From: Pseudorhodoferax sp. Leaf265 | GTDB taxonomy: Bacteria > Pseudomonadota > Gammaproteobacteria > Burkholderiales > Burkholderiaceae_C | Reading direction: 5' to 3' | DNA: 64,000 bases | Assembly: GCF_001422365.1 (NCBI RefSeq) | Contig: NZ_LMMT01000019.1 | Span: 1,077-65,076, forward strand | Shown here: positions 8,269-17,760 of the stretch, one piece after another | How positions within the stretch are numbered: position 1 is the first letter of the stretch | Layout: every line of letters begins with the position of its first letter | The notes under the pieces: generated by a model | The model's database searches: none | Seen by the model: the letters and a program-made list of their open reading frames with translations, nothing else | Told to the model about the DNA's origin: nothing | Position numbers and translations under genes: made by a program

Positions 8269-9234
8269 ATGGACCGCCGCACTTTCCTCTCCAGCGGCTC
8301 TGCCGCACTCGCCACGTTGACCGCCCCGGCCTGGGCACAAGGCACGCCGGCAGTGCGCAAGCTCGTCGTCGGCTTTCCGGCCGGTGGCACGGCCGACAGC
8401 CTGGCGCGCGCACTCGCTCCGCTGCTGGGCGATGCCGGCAGCAGCACTGTCGTCGACAACAGGTCAGGCGCCTCGGGGCAACTGGCGGCCGAGGCAGTGC
8501 GCCAGGCGTTGCCGGACGGCAGCAGCCTGCTGCTGACACCCTCGTCCGTGCTGACCCTGGTGCCGCTGCTCTACAAGAAGCCGCCGTTCGATGCGCTGCG
8601 CGATTTCGCGCCGGTCGCCTGCGTGTGCGACCACGCGTTCGCGCTGGCCGTGAACGGCAACTCGCCGATCACGAGCCTGGCCGCCTACATCGCCTGGGCC
8701 AGGGCCAACCCCGAGAAGGCCAGCTACGCCACGCCCGGCCCCGGCAGCGCGCCGCACTTCCTGGGCGTGATGCTGGGCCGCGAGATCGGCACGCCGCTCG
8801 TGCACGTGCCCTACCGCGGCGTGGCGCCGGGCCTGCAGGACATGATGGGCGGGCAGGTGGCCTCCACCGTCAACCCGGTCACCACCATGCTGGAGCACCA
8901 CCGTGCCGGCCGCATCCGCATCCTGGCCGTGAGCAATCCCACGCGGCTGGCGACGCTGCCGGACGTGCCGACCTTCACCGAATCGCGCCTGCCCGCGCTG
9001 GAGCTGGTCGAGTGGTATGGACTGTTCGCGCCCGCCAAGCTGGCGCCAGCGCCGCTCGGCGCCCTCGGCGCGCAGCTCCAGCGCGTGATGCAGACGCCCG
9101 AGCTGCAGGCCGCTGCCAGGCGGCTCGAAGTCATCCCGCGCTACGAGGATGGCGCGGGCCTGACCCGGATGCTGCAACAGGACCAGGCCCGCTGGACCGC
9201 GCAGGTCGCGGCCACGGGCATCCAGCTCGATTGA
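8269..9234 (+). CDS. Bug-type tripartite tricarboxylate receptor protein
   Basis: Periplasmic solute-binding protein of 321 aa in the Bug/TctC family that is greatly expanded in Bordetella-like betaproteobacteria. A signal with RRTFL and a cleavage site near WAQG is visible. The family loop VGFPAGGTADSLAR and the later FHVPYRG-type segment (VHVPYRGVAPG) are present. No TctA or TctB membrane genes are nearby, so it either uses a distant permease or acts as a sensor. It follows the monooxygenase gene by three bases. Confidence 0.92.
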   Translation: MDRRTFLSSGSAALATLTAPAWAQGTPAVRKLVVGFPAGGTADSLARALAPLLGDAGSSTVVDNRSGASGQLAAEAVRQALPDGSSLLLTPSSVLTLVPLLYKKPPFDALRDFAPVACVCDHAFALAVNGNSPITSLAAYIAWARANPEKASYATPGPGSAPHFLGVMLGREIGTPLVHVPYRGVAPGLQDMMGGQVASTVNPVTTMLEHHRAGRIRILAVSNPTRLATLPDVPTFTESRLPALELVEWYGLFAPAKLAPAPLGALGAQLQRVMQTPELQAAARRLEVIPRYEDGAGLTRMLQQDQARWTAQVAATGIQLD

Positions 9235-9260
9235 CACCGAACACTTTTGGAACCGCCCCG

Positions 9261-9659
9261 ATGACCGATGCCTCCTCCGACACCGCAGCCCTGCTGCTCG
9301 AGCTCGAAACCCAGCGCTGCGACGCGATGAAGCGTGGCGACTTCGCACGCCTGCGCGAGATCCTGCACCCTGGCCTCACCCACGTGCACGCCAAGGGGCA
9401 GACCGACGACTATGACAGCTACTTCCGCTCGGGCGGCACGCATGTCGACTACCACCAGGTCGACCGCTCCGACCTGCAGGTCACCGTGCTGGGCGAAGCC
9501 GCGCTGATGACCGGGCGCCAGCAGCTGGTGGCCGTGCGCAAGGACGGCAGCGGCACCGTACGCATCGACTCGCGCGTTCTGCAGGTGTGGGCCCTTCATG
9601 AGGGGCAGTGGCGCCAGCTGGCGTTTCAGACTACGCCGCTTGCCATGAGCATCACCTGA
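9261..9659 (+). CDS. NTF2-like (SnoaL/DUF4440-type) protein
   Basis: A 132-aa single-domain protein with the cone-shaped NTF2-like pattern: an N-terminal helix pair (ALLLELETQRCDAMKRGDF), then LREILHPGLTHVHAKG and a C-terminal sheet ending RQLAFQTTP. Members include small isomerases, dehydratases and ligand-binding subunits. It ends the plus-strand operon started by the monooxygenase and probably acts on, or protects, a pathway intermediate. No catalytic residues can be assigned. Confidence 0.75.
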   Translation: MTDASSDTAALLLELETQRCDAMKRGDFARLREILHPGLTHVHAKGQTDDYDSYFRSGGTHVDYHQVDRSDLQVTVLGEAALMTGRQQLVAVRKDGSGTVRIDSRVLQVWALHEGQWRQLAFQTTPLAMSIT

Positions 9660-9737
9660 ATCCACGTCGAGCGAATTAACCGCCACCGTCAATCGAGCGC
9701 GCAAGCTGGCCGCGACCGAGGCACGCTGCCCTCCGCC

Positions 9738-10724
9738 TCACTCGCCGGGTTCGAGCACGACTGATCCGCTGTTGAAGCCCGATTCCAGCAAGGACTGTGC
9801 CTCACCCGCCTTCTCGAGCGGCAACCGTCCAAATACGTTCGCCTTGATCACTCCTTGGTCGACCGCCGCGAAGACCCTCCCAGCAGCCTCGTCAAGGTCG
9901 GCACGATCCTCTGTGTAGTGGGACACAGTCGGTCGCGTCACAAAAACCGAGCCTTGCTCGCGCAAGCGTCCAAGCGACACGGGGGCTACATCGCCAGAAG
10001 CCCAACCGAAACTCACCAGCAGGCCGAACCGTGACAGGCTTCCTAGTGATTGCTCGAACGTGTCTTTTCCAACGGAGTCGTACGCGACAGTCACTCCTCG
10101 ACCACCCGTCCAATTCTTCACCCGCTGGATGGCCTCCGCAGCATCGCGCGGCAACACAAGCACGTGATCGCAGCCCAGGGCGCGTGCATAGTCGGCTTTG
10201 TCCTCATTTCCGACGGTGCCTATGACGGTGATGCCTTGTGCCTTCAACATCGGAACGGCCAATGAACCGACGCCCCCGGCCGCCGCGGTGAACAAGACCG
10301 CATCACCCTTCCTCAACCGACGCAGACGGTTCACCAGGTAGTCCGCAGTGAGGGCTTTGAAGAAGATAGACACGGCTTCGGCAGCGCCGAGGAAACTAGG
10401 CAACTTCACCACGCGCGAAGCAGGAAGCAGACGCGCACTAGCGTAACTGCCGGGTGGCCCCCCCGCGTACACGACCCTGTCCCCCGGCGACAGGCCTCTG
10501 ACGTTGCGCCCGAGCTCAAGCACCTGCCCTGCGCCCTCCAACCCCATGCGGTACGGCACAGTGGCGGCAGCGCCCTTGCGCTGCATCGCATCCAGGAAGT
10601 TGACACCTATCGCGCTTTGCCTGATCAAAATGTCATCGGGAGCGGGACTTCCAAGCTCCTCCGTCTTGAGCTGCAGGACATCAGGCCCGCCGAACGCCCG
10701 GCCCTCTATGTAAGTTGCCTTCAT
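9738..10724 (-). CDS. NADPH:quinone oxidoreductase-like (MDR family)
   Basis: Medium-chain reductase of about 328 aa without zinc-binding cysteines, like quinone oxidoreductase (Qor). The N-terminal catalytic fold (GVNFLDAMQRKG) and nucleotide-binding motif AAAGGVGSLAVPMLKAQG are visible. The start at 10724 is chosen because AGGGTG lies shortly before it and family homology begins there. It is the last gene of the 11-gene minus-strand operon, 148 bp after the CoA-transferase. Its role in 3-hydroxyacid metabolism is unclear. Confidence 0.87.
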   Translation of the reverse strand: MKATYIEGRAFGGPDVLQLKTEELGSPAPDDILIRQSAIGVNFLDAMQRKGAAATVPYRMGLEGAGQVLELGRNVRGLSPGDRVVYAGGPPGSYASARLLPASRVVKLPSFLGAAEAVSIFFKALTADYLVNRLRRLRKGDAVLFTAAAGGVGSLAVPMLKAQGITVIGTVGNEDKADYARALGCDHVLVLPRDAAEAIQRVKNWTGGRGVTVAYDSVGKDTFEQSLGSLSRFGLLVSFGWASGDVAPVSLGRLREQGSVFVTRPTVSHYTEDRADLDEAAGRVFAAVDQGVIKANVFGRLPLEKAGEAQSLLESGFNSGSVVLEPGE

Positions 10725-10872
10725 ATGATCACCCTGTCTCTTCAGTCGGCAATGCATTCCAACGCTCCCACCGCATGGTCGAAAGCGCGTGGTCTTGATG
10801 GGCCTTCGCAGTCGTCTGGGCGGGTGCGTTTGAGAGCAACGTGCCTTGCTCGAAGCCCCCACAAGAATCAAG

Positions 10873-11520
10873 CTACTTGGCGTACGACAGTCGCACGCCT
10901 GTCTTGGAATCGAGCACATCCTTCGTCACGCCAGGAGCCATCTCCACCACCCTCAATCCGGCAGGGGTGACGTCCATGACCGCGAGATCGGTGATGATGC
11001 GATCGACAACTCCAACGCCGGTCAGGGGCAAGGTGCAGTTTGGAAGGATCTTCAGGTCTTCGGTCCCGTCTTTCTTCTTGGCGGTGTGCTCCATCAGGAT
11101 GATCACGCGCTTGACACCTGCCACCAGGTCCATCGCCCCGCCCATGCCCTTGATCATCTTGCCGGGGATCATCCAGTTGGCGAGATCGCCGCGTTCGGAC
11201 ACCTGCATTGCGCCCAGAATTGACAGGTTGACCTTCCCGCCGCGGATCATGGCAAAACTGTCGTGGCTGCCGAAGATCGAGCTGCCGGCGATCGTCGTGA
11301 CCGTTTGCTTGCCGGCATTGATGAGATCGGCATCCACTTCGTCTTCCGTCGGAAACGGGCCGATCCCGAGCATGCCGTTCTCGCTTTGCAGCCACACCTC
11401 TCTGTCGCCCGTGTGGTTGGCCACGAGCGTGGGAATGCCGATGCCCAGGTTCACGTAGAAGCCGTCTTCCAACTCTTGGGCCGCGCGCGCGGCCATTTGG
11501 TCTTGGGTCCAACGCATCAT
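10873..11520 (-). CDS. scoB: 3-oxoacid CoA-transferase subunit B
   Basis: The beta subunit (215 aa) of a succinyl-CoA:3-oxoacid CoA-transferase. It carries the catalytic-Glu region ([21 protein letters not shown]) and the [23 protein letters not shown] stretch of the family, split here by no gap. Together with subunit A it activates acetoacetate to acetoacetyl-CoA. Its start overlaps the end of subunit A by four bases (ATGA). Related pairs are PcaIJ and AtoDA. Linkage to 3-hydroxybutyrate dehydrogenase and thiolase favours acetoacetate as substrate. Confidence 0.93.
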   Translation of the reverse strand: MMRWTQDQMAARAAQELEDGFYVNLGIGIPTLVANHTGDREVWLQSENGMLGIGPFPTEDEVDADLINAGKQTVTTIAGSSIFGSHDSFAMIRGGKVNLSILGAMQVSERGDLANWMIPGKMIKGMGGAMDLVAGVKRVIILMEHTAKKKDGTEDLKILPNCTLPLTGVGVVDRIITDLAVMDVTPAGLRVVEMAPGVTKDVLDSKTGVRLSYAK

Positions 11521-12236
11521 CGTTCTCCTTCAGTATGCGTCGCTTGCCGAACAGTGCGCTTCTCGATCCTCTTGGCCGGATTGGGGTTGACCACGATGCG
11601 GTGCACATAGATGCCCGGCAGATGGATGTCGTCGGGAGCCAGTTCGCCGACCTCAACCAGCTTCTCGACCTCGACGATGCAAACCTTGCCGGCCATAGCA
11701 ACCGCGGGGTTGAAGTTGCGAGCGGTCAGACGAAAGCGCAGATTCCCGGCCTTGTCCGCCACCTCCGCCTTCACCAGCGAAACCTCCGGCACAAGCGATC
11801 GCTCCATCACGTACCGCTCGCCATCGAACTCGCGCATCTCCTTTCCCTCCGCGACCTGCGTCCCGACACCTGTCTTCGTGAAGAACGCGGGAATCCCAGC
11901 CCCTCCGGCTCGCAGTTTTTCTGCCAGCGTGCCTTGCGGCGTGAACTCCAGTTCCAGCTCCCCGGCCAGGTACTGGCGTTCAAACTCTTTGTTCTCACCC
12001 ACATAGCTTGCAATCATCTTCTTGATCTGCCGCGTTTCGAGCAGCTGACCGAGACCGACGCCGTCGATGCCCGCGTTGTTCGAAATAACCGTGAGGCTTT
12101 CCACCCCCGAGTCCTTGAGCGCATTGATCAGCATCTCGGGAATCCCGCACAAGCCAAAGCCGCCAACGGCAACCAGCTGACCGCTTTTGACGACCCCTTC
12201 CAATGCCGCACTGCCCGAGGCATACACCTTGTCCAT
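11517..12236 (-). CDS. scoA: 3-oxoacid CoA-transferase subunit A
   Basis: Alpha subunit of about 239 aa. The family motif [14 protein letters not shown] near residue 25 is the CoA-binding glycine loop, and [16 protein letters not shown] follows. The start (MDKVYASG) is placed at the ATG where homology begins; longer in-frame extensions lack family similarity. It lies upstream of subunit B with a four-base overlap and downstream of livM (about 90 bp). Confidence 0.93.
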   Translation of the reverse strand: MDKVYASGSAALEGVVKSGQLVAVGGFGLCGIPEMLINALKDSGVESLTVISNNAGIDGVGLGQLLETRQIKKMIASYVGENKEFERQYLAGELELEFTPQGTLAEKLRAGGAGIPAFFTKTGVGTQVAEGKEMREFDGERYVMERSLVPEVSLVKAEVADKAGNLRFRLTARNFNPAVAMAGKVCIVEVEKLVEVGELAPDDIHLPGIYVHRIVVNPNPAKRIEKRTVRQATHTEGER

Positions 12237-12328
12237 CACTTCTCTCCTTGATCTAAATCCAGTCGGATCGCAAACTCCACATGACGTGCAGCCCGCGTCC
12301 GGCCAGCGAGCGCGTCGCCCCTCCGTGT

Positions 12329-13309
12329 CTACCTGCGGCGCGTGAATGCATGGATGATCTCGCCCATGATCCCGCGCCGGAACGTCAGCACGCAGACGAT
12401 GAAGATCAGGCCGGTGACCATCGTCACCGACTCGCCAAGCTTGGCAAACCACTCGACCGAGGTAGCCGCATGCAGCCAGCTGCCGACCTCGCCGAGCTTG
12501 TTCTCCAGCAGCACCACGACGCCCGATCCGACCAGAGGGCCTGACAGGGTGCCGAGGCCACCCACGAGGGTCATGAGGATCACTTGACCGGACGTGGTCC
12601 AGTGCACATCGGACAACGTGGCAAACCCGAGCACGATCGTCTTCAGAGCTCCCGCAAGGCCAGCCAAAGAAGCCGAAAGAACAAAAGCGAGCAGCTTGTA
12701 CCGGTGCACGTCATAGCCGAGCGAAACGGCCCGCGGCTCGTTCTCCTTGATCCCCTTGAGCACCTGACCGAACGGAGAATGCACTGTGCGGTAGATCAGC
12801 GCCAATGCACTGACCACAACGCCAAGCGTCACGTAGTACATGTGCAAATCGTCCCGCAGATCGAAAAGGCCCATCACGGAGCCCCGTGGCACTCCTTGCA
12901 GCCCGTCCTCGCCCCCCGTGAACGGCGCCTGCAACGCGATGAAGAACACCATCTGCGCGAGGGCCAACGTGATCATTGAGAAATAGATGCCCTGGCGACG
13001 GATGGCTAGCAAGCCGAATAGCCAGCCCAAACAAGCGGCCACGGCCGTCCCAAGCACCAAGCCGATCTCAGGGCTTAAGCCCCACACCTTCACGACGTGA
13101 CCGGCAACATAGGCTGCTGCTCCGAAGAAGGCCGCATGACCGAAGGAAAGCAGGCCGGTGAAGCCGATCAGCAGGTTGAACGCTGCCGCAAACAGGGCGA
13201 AGCACAGCAGCTTCATCACGAAAACTGGGTACGCGCCAAGAAACGGTGCGAGAACCAAGGCCAGGGTGGCCAGCCCGTACATGAGGCCAGCGAGCTTTTT
13301 GATTGCCAT
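12329..13309 (-). CDS. livM: LIV-type ABC transporter permease (LivM)
   Basis: Inner-membrane permease of 326 aa with about nine hydrophobic segments. LLIGFTGLLSFGHAAFFG and GLGTLSGPLVGSGVVVLLEN are typical LivM loops. The stop of livH is followed at once by this ATG. It completes the second LIV-type importer of the window, embedded in the 3-hydroxybutyrate-type operon. Confidence 0.93.
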   Translation of the reverse strand: MAIKKLAGLMYGLATLALVLAPFLGAYPVFVMKLLCFALFAAAFNLLIGFTGLLSFGHAAFFGAAAYVAGHVVKVWGLSPEIGLVLGTAVAACLGWLFGLLAIRRQGIYFSMITLALAQMVFFIALQAPFTGGEDGLQGVPRGSVMGLFDLRDDLHMYYVTLGVVVSALALIYRTVHSPFGQVLKGIKENEPRAVSLGYDVHRYKLLAFVLSASLAGLAGALKTIVLGFATLSDVHWTTSGQVILMTLVGGLGTLSGPLVGSGVVVLLENKLGEVGSWLHAATSVEWFAKLGESVTMVTGLIFIVCVLTFRRGIMGEIIHAFTRRR

Positions 13310-14185
13310 CTATTTCTCTTTTCCGAACAAGCCCGCAGGACGAAGCAGCAGCACAACGATCATGATGACGAAGACCACCGTGGAAGAAATCTCGGGGTAG
13401 AACACCCTGGCGAAGCCTTCGACGACGCCAAGCATCATCCCCGTGATGATGGCGCCGAGGATGGATCCCATGCCACCGATGACAACGACGGCGAACACCA
13501 CAATGATGAGGTTCTGGCCCATCAGCGGTGAGAGTTGCACGACGGGCGCGGCGAGCACACCGGCGAAGGCGGCGAGTGCGGCGCCGAAGGCGTAAGTCAG
13601 CGTGACCATGACAGGCACGTTGATGCCAAAGGCTTCCACCAGCCGAGGGTTCTCGGTACCGGCGCGCAAGTAGGCGCCCAGCCGGGTCTTCTCGATGACG
13701 AACCATGTCAACAGACAGACCGAGAGCGATGCCCCCACGACCCAAGCCCTGTAGTTCGGCAGCATCATGAAACCGAGGTCGGTCGCACCGCTCAAAGTGT
13801 CGGGCGCGTCGTAGGCAAGTCCGGACACACCGTAGATCGATCTGAAGACACCTTCGACGACCAAGGTGATGCCGAGCGTGAGCAACAGGCCGTAGAGATG
13901 GTCCAACTTATAGATCCAGCGCAGCAACCCGCGCTCGAGGACGACCCCGAGCGCACCAACGACAAGCGGCGCGACCACGAGCATCACCCAGTAATTCAGC
14001 TGTAAGTACTCCAACCCCATCCAAGTGATAAGGGCGCCCAGCATGAACAGTGCTCCATGGGCGAAGTTGATGACATTCAAAAGCCCGAAGATGACCGCGA
14101 GGCCAAGGCTGAGAATGGCGTAGAACGACCCGTTGACCAGCCCGAGCAAGAGCTGGCTCAACAGTGCCGAAGTTGAAATTTGCAT
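13310..14185 (-). CDS. livH: LIV-type ABC transporter permease (LivH)
   Basis: Inner-membrane permease of 291 aa with the LivH N-terminal pattern (LVNGSFYAILSLGLAVIFGLLNVINFAHG) read across two hydrophobic helices, and the conserved GGMGSILGAIITGMMLG loop. It is coupled to livM (adjacent stop and start). It lies about 44 bp after the binding-protein gene. Confidence 0.93.
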   Translation of the reverse strand: MQISTSALLSQLLLGLVNGSFYAILSLGLAVIFGLLNVINFAHGALFMLGALITWMGLEYLQLNYWVMLVVAPLVVGALGVVLERGLLRWIYKLDHLYGLLLTLGITLVVEGVFRSIYGVSGLAYDAPDTLSGATDLGFMMLPNYRAWVVGASLSVCLLTWFVIEKTRLGAYLRAGTENPRLVEAFGINVPVMVTLTYAFGAALAAFAGVLAAPVVQLSPLMGQNLIIVVFAVVVIGGMGSILGAIITGMMLGVVEGFARVFYPEISSTVVFVIMIVVLLLRPAGLFGKEK

Positions 14186-14229
14186 GTTCAGCTACTTGGA
14201 CATGGACGCCAGGGCGTCCACCAGGTTGA

Positions 14230-15423
14230 TCACTTCCAGAGCGAGCATTTCGACTCGGCTTTGGTGGTGAAGACCTCTTCGCCCGGAAGTGCCTTGACCA
14301 ACTTCAGGTAGTCCCACGGCTTCTTGGACTCGCTCGGGGACTTCACCTGCATCAGGTACATGTCGTGGACGAACCGGCCATCTGCACGAACATAGCCGTT
14401 CGCGTAGAAGTCGCTGATCGGCGTCGCCTTGATCTGGGCCATCACCTTGTCCGAGTCCGTCGACTTGGCCGCCTTGACGGCCTTCAGGTAGGTCATGGTT
14501 GCGGAGTAGTCGGCGGCCTGGATGTCCGTGGGCATGCGCTTCGTTTTCTCGAAGAATCGTGCTGCAAACTTCCGCGACTCGTCGTTCATGTCCCAATACC
14601 AGCTGCTCGTGTGGAGCAAACCTTCGGTGTTGCGCAGACCCATGCTGTGAATGTCGGTCAGGAACACCAGGAGGCCTGCAGTTTTCATCGTCTTGCTGAT
14701 TCCAAACTCCCGGGCGGCTTTGATCGCGTTGATCATGTCGCCGCCCGCATTGGCCAAGCCGAGGATCTGGGCTTTCGAGTTTTGCGCTTGCAATAGGAAC
14801 GAGGAAAAATCCGACGCGTTGATCGGATGGCGCACAGACCCCACGACGGTTCCGCCCTTCTTCTGCACGATGCTCGCAGTCGAGCTTTCCATGGCGTGTC
14901 CGAAGGCATAGTCCGCTGTGAGGAAGTACCAACTCTTGCCTCCGGCATCGACAACCGCCGCGCCAGTGCCCTTGGCCAGCGCCACGGTGTCGTAGGCATA
15001 GTGCACCGTGTACGGCGAGCACTCTTCGTTCGTAAGCGCGGCCGTTCCGGCCCCTGCATTGAAGTACACACGCTTCTTCTCTGCCGCGACCTTGGCGATA
15101 GCCAGTGCCGCGCCGGAATTGGTGCCACCATGGATCATCGTCGCCCCCTGCGTGTCAATCCATTCACGCGCCTTCGAGGCGCCGATGTCGGCCTTGTTCT
15201 GGTGATCTGCGGTCAGCAGCACGATGGGCCGGCCATCGACGTTGCCGCCGAAGTCTTCGATGGCCATCTGGATGGCCGTGACGGCGTTGCGCCCCTCGAG
15301 GTCCGAGTAGAGGCTGGACATATCGGTGATGAAACCGATGGTCACCTTTTCCTGAGCGGTGGCAGCAAGCGCGGTGCTGCAAACCATGGCAGCCACGGTG
15401 AGTTTGAGGTTCAGGTTCTTCAT
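14230..15423 (-). CDS. livK: Periplasmic binding protein of LIV-type importer (LivK-like)
   Basis: Exported ligand-binding protein of 397 aa. A classic Sec signal peptide (Lys-rich start, then AAMVCSTALAATAQ) precedes a Peripla_BP_6 domain starting VTIGFITDMSSLYSDLEG. The pattern GPxxxxLALA-like and two paired cysteines (residues near 130 and the C-terminus) are seen. It probably binds a short hydroxy- or oxoacid, judging by the flanking CoA-transferase, dehydrogenase and thiolase (inference). Confidence 0.92.
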   Translation of the reverse strand: MKNLNLKLTVAAMVCSTALAATAQEKVTIGFITDMSSLYSDLEGRNAVTAIQMAIEDFGGNVDGRPIVLLTADHQNKADIGASKAREWIDTQGATMIHGGTNSGAALAIAKVAAEKKRVYFNAGAGTAALTNEECSPYTVHYAYDTVALAKGTGAAVVDAGGKSWYFLTADYAFGHAMESSTASIVQKKGGTVVGSVRHPINASDFSSFLLQAQNSKAQILGLANAGGDMINAIKAAREFGISKTMKTAGLLVFLTDIHSMGLRNTEGLLHTSSWYWDMNDESRKFAARFFEKTKRMPTDIQAADYSATMTYLKAVKAAKSTDSDKVMAQIKATPISDFYANGYVRADGRFVHDMYLMQVKSPSESKKPWDYLKLVKALPGEEVFTTKAESKCSLWK

Positions 15424-15435
15424 TTCAGTCTCCAG

Positions 15436-16143
15436 TTAAACGCCGAGAAGTTCATTGAGGATGGGCATCTTGTCGTTGAGTTGTCCCTTGGTGAACGACT
15501 CGACGATCTTTCCGTGTTCCATGACGAAGAAGCGGTCCGCAAGGGGTGCCGCGAATCGAAAGTTCTGCTCGACCATCACGATCGTGTAGCCCTTGTGGCG
15601 AAGCGCTGTGATCATGCGAGCGAGCGCTTGCACGATGACGGGAGCCAGTCCTTCCGAGATCTCATCGAGCAGTAGGAGCTTCGCCCCGGTTCGCACGATG
15701 CGCGCGACCGCCAGCATCTGCTGCTCTCCACCGGACAGACGGGTCCCCTGGCTGGTCTTGCGCTCTGCCAGGTTTGGAAACATCTGATAGATCTCGTCAA
15801 TCGACAAGCCGGCCCCGCCGGAGCGCAGCGGTGGTGGCAGGAGGAGGTTCTCTTCGCAGGACAGGCTGGAAAAGATGCCTCGCTCTTCAGGGCAGTAACC
15901 AATGCCAAGGTGCGCAATGTGGTGCGTCTTCATGCCGATCGTCTCCTGGCCGTACACCTTGATGCTTCCCTTGCGGTCGCCGGTCAATCCCATGATTGCG
16001 CGCATGGTGCTGGTGCGGCCTGCTCCATTGCGACCGAGGAGGGTTGCAACCTCGCCCTCTCGAACCGACATGTCCACACCGTGCAAGACATGGGACTCGC
16101 CATACCAAGCGTTGAGCCCGCGGATTTCCAGTGCGACGGTCAT
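15436..16143 (-). CDS. livF: LIV-type ABC transporter ATP-binding protein (LivF)
   Basis: ATPase of 235 aa. Walker A is GRNGAGRTS, where the usual invariant Lys is replaced by Arg, an unusual change. The signature LSGGEQQM and Walker B LLLLDEISEGL are intact. It overlaps livG by one base (TGATG). Its ATPase output may depend mainly on LivG if the Arg substitution weakens nucleotide binding. Confidence 0.92.
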   Translation of the reverse strand: MTVALEIRGLNAWYGESHVLHGVDMSVREGEVATLLGRNGAGRTSTMRAIMGLTGDRKGSIKVYGQETIGMKTHHIAHLGIGYCPEERGIFSSLSCEENLLLPPPLRSGGAGLSIDEIYQMFPNLAERKTSQGTRLSGGEQQMLAVARIVRTGAKLLLLDEISEGLAPVIVQALARMITALRHKGYTIVMVEQNFRFAAPLADRFFVMEHGKIVESFTKGQLNDKMPILNELLGV

Positions 16144-16913
16144 CAGTGGGCACCCCCAAGTGCGGCTTCGGCGGAGCCCATGTAGGCCTCCATCACCTGG
16201 GCGTTGCGTGACACCTCTGCGTACGGCCCTTCTGCGAGGACAGATCCACGTTGCAACACGGTGATCTTGTCCGCGATGGTCGAGACGACGGCCATGTTGT
16301 GTTCGACCATGAGGATGGTTCGCCCAGCGGATACGCGCTTGATCAGCGCCGCGACCTTGTCGACGTCTTCGTGGCCCATGCCCTGTGTGGGTTCATCAAG
16401 GAGCATGACCTCTGGATCCATGGCCAACGTCGTGGCGATCTCCAAGGCGCGCTTGCGGCCGTACGGCAAGTTGACCGCCAACTCGTGCGCCGCGTCCTCG
16501 AGACCGACCTGCTCAAGGAAGTGCATGGCCCTGCCATCCAGTACCGACAAGCTGGATTCGCTTTTCCAAAACTTGAAGGTGGTTCCAACGCCGCGCTGAA
16601 GGCCGAGACGCACGTTTTCCAGAAGCGTCAGGTGCGGAAACACTGCAGAGATTTGGAACGAGCGGATGATCCCGCGGCGGGCGATCTGCGCCGGCTTCTC
16701 GCGAGTGATGTCCTGCCCGTTGAAACGGATGGTGCCGCGCGTGGGTTCGAGAAACTTGGTAAGCAAGTTGAAGCAGGTCGTCTTGCCTGCCCCATTGGGG
16801 CCGATCAAGGCGTGGATCGACCCTCTCTCGACTTGAAGGGCCACGTCACTCACGGCAGTGAATCCGCGGAACTCCTTCGTCAGCCCCTGGGTTTGCAGTA
16901 CGAAGTCCGTCAT
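16143..16913 (-). CDS. livG: LIV-type ABC transporter ATP-binding protein (LivG)
   Basis: ATPase of about 256 aa with a normal Walker A (GPNGAGKTT), the RSFQIS region, Walker B (VMLLDEPTQGM) and H-loop (VEHNM). The ATG at 16913 (MTDFVLQT) is chosen because the family domain starts there. It follows the 3-hydroxybutyrate dehydrogenase gene by 55 bp and overlaps livF. Confidence 0.93.
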   Translation of the reverse strand: MTDFVLQTQGLTKEFRGFTAVSDVALQVERGSIHALIGPNGAGKTTCFNLLTKFLEPTRGTIRFNGQDITREKPAQIARRGIIRSFQISAVFPHLTLLENVRLGLQRGVGTTFKFWKSESSLSVLDGRAMHFLEQVGLEDAAHELAVNLPYGRKRALEIATTLAMDPEVMLLDEPTQGMGHEDVDKVAALIKRVSAGRTILMVEHNMAVVSTIADKITVLQRGSVLAEGPYAEVSRNAQVMEAYMGSAEAALGGAH

Positions 16914-16968
16914 TCGCGTTCCAGAACGTCTGAGAGGGTTTTCGGTTCGGTGAGGTCGCGTAGGGCCG

Positions 16969-17748
16969 TCACTGGGCGGTCCATCCGCCATCGATGGGAA
17001 GCTGGATGCCAGTGATCCCACTACCCGCGTCGCTCGCGAGGTACACCACTGCTGCGCCGATGTGCGCCGGATCCAGAAGTTTCAAGTTGGGCTGCTTCTC
17101 CTTCAGCAGCTCCTTGACGCCGTCTTCGCGGGAACCGCCGACTGCTTCGGCGCGTGCCCTGATCTGAGGTTCAAGGATGGCAGTGTCGGTAAATCCTGGG
17201 CAGATGCAGTTGACCGTCACGCCGGCCGTAGCAAACTCCAGGGCGATCCCTTTGCTAAGGCCCACGAGTCCGTGCTTCGACGCGAGGTAGGCCGACTTGT
17301 TGACCGAGCCGACAAGCCCGTGGACAGATGCGATGTTCAAGATGCGACCCCAACCACGCTCTCGCATTCCTTCCAGAACGTCCTTCATGAGGATAAAGGG
17401 TGCCGTCAGGTTTACGTCAAGCAGTCGGCTCCATTTCGCGAGCGTGAATTCGCCGATGGACGCCACATTCTGAATGCCGGCGTTGTTGACAAGAATATCT
17501 AGAGGACCGTTGAGGGCAGCTTCGACTTTCTCGACCAGTTCAAGCGTCTCGTCGGAGTTGCTCAAGTCAGCGCGGACATAGACAACTTCCGTTCCGAACT
17601 CCACGGAGATGGCTGTCGCGATGTCGTTTCCGACTGACTCTGACTCGATGCCATGGATGGCGACCAAGTGGCCGGCTGCTGCAAGTTGGTTCGCGATAGC
17701 AAGGCCGATGCCTTGGGTCGATCCTGTGACCAGCGCGCGCTTTTTCAT
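16969..17748 (-). CDS. bdhA: 3-hydroxybutyrate dehydrogenase (SDR family)
   Basis: Short-chain dehydrogenase of 259 aa that should oxidise 3-hydroxybutyrate to acetoacetate with NAD+. The cofactor motif TGSTQGIG, the NNAG motif, catalytic Ser (NIASVHG) and the YxxxK pair (SAYLASKHG) are present. The segment ICPGFTDTAILEPQI and the late KEKQPNLKLLDP resemble bacterial BDH enzymes specifically. It sits between thiolase and livG, directly in the ketone-body route. Another SDR substrate is possible, but the neighbours support BDH. Confidence 0.9.
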   Translation of the reverse strand: MKKRALVTGSTQGIGLAIANQLAAAGHLVAIHGIESESVGNDIATAISVEFGTEVVYVRADLSNSDETLELVEKVEAALNGPLDILVNNAGIQNVASIGEFTLAKWSRLLDVNLTAPFILMKDVLEGMRERGWGRILNIASVHGLVGSVNKSAYLASKHGLVGLSKGIALEFATAGVTVNCICPGFTDTAILEPQIRARAEAVGGSREDGVKELLKEKQPNLKLLDPAHIGAAVVYLASDAGSGITGIQLPIDGGWTAQ

Positions 17749-17760
17749 GTTCGTTCCTCG

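Noticed and set aside
1782-9659. Very long alternative-frame readings opposite or across the GC-rich genes
   Set aside because: Such open frames are a by-product of high GC. Only one frame in each place carries coherent domains, membrane helices or motifs.
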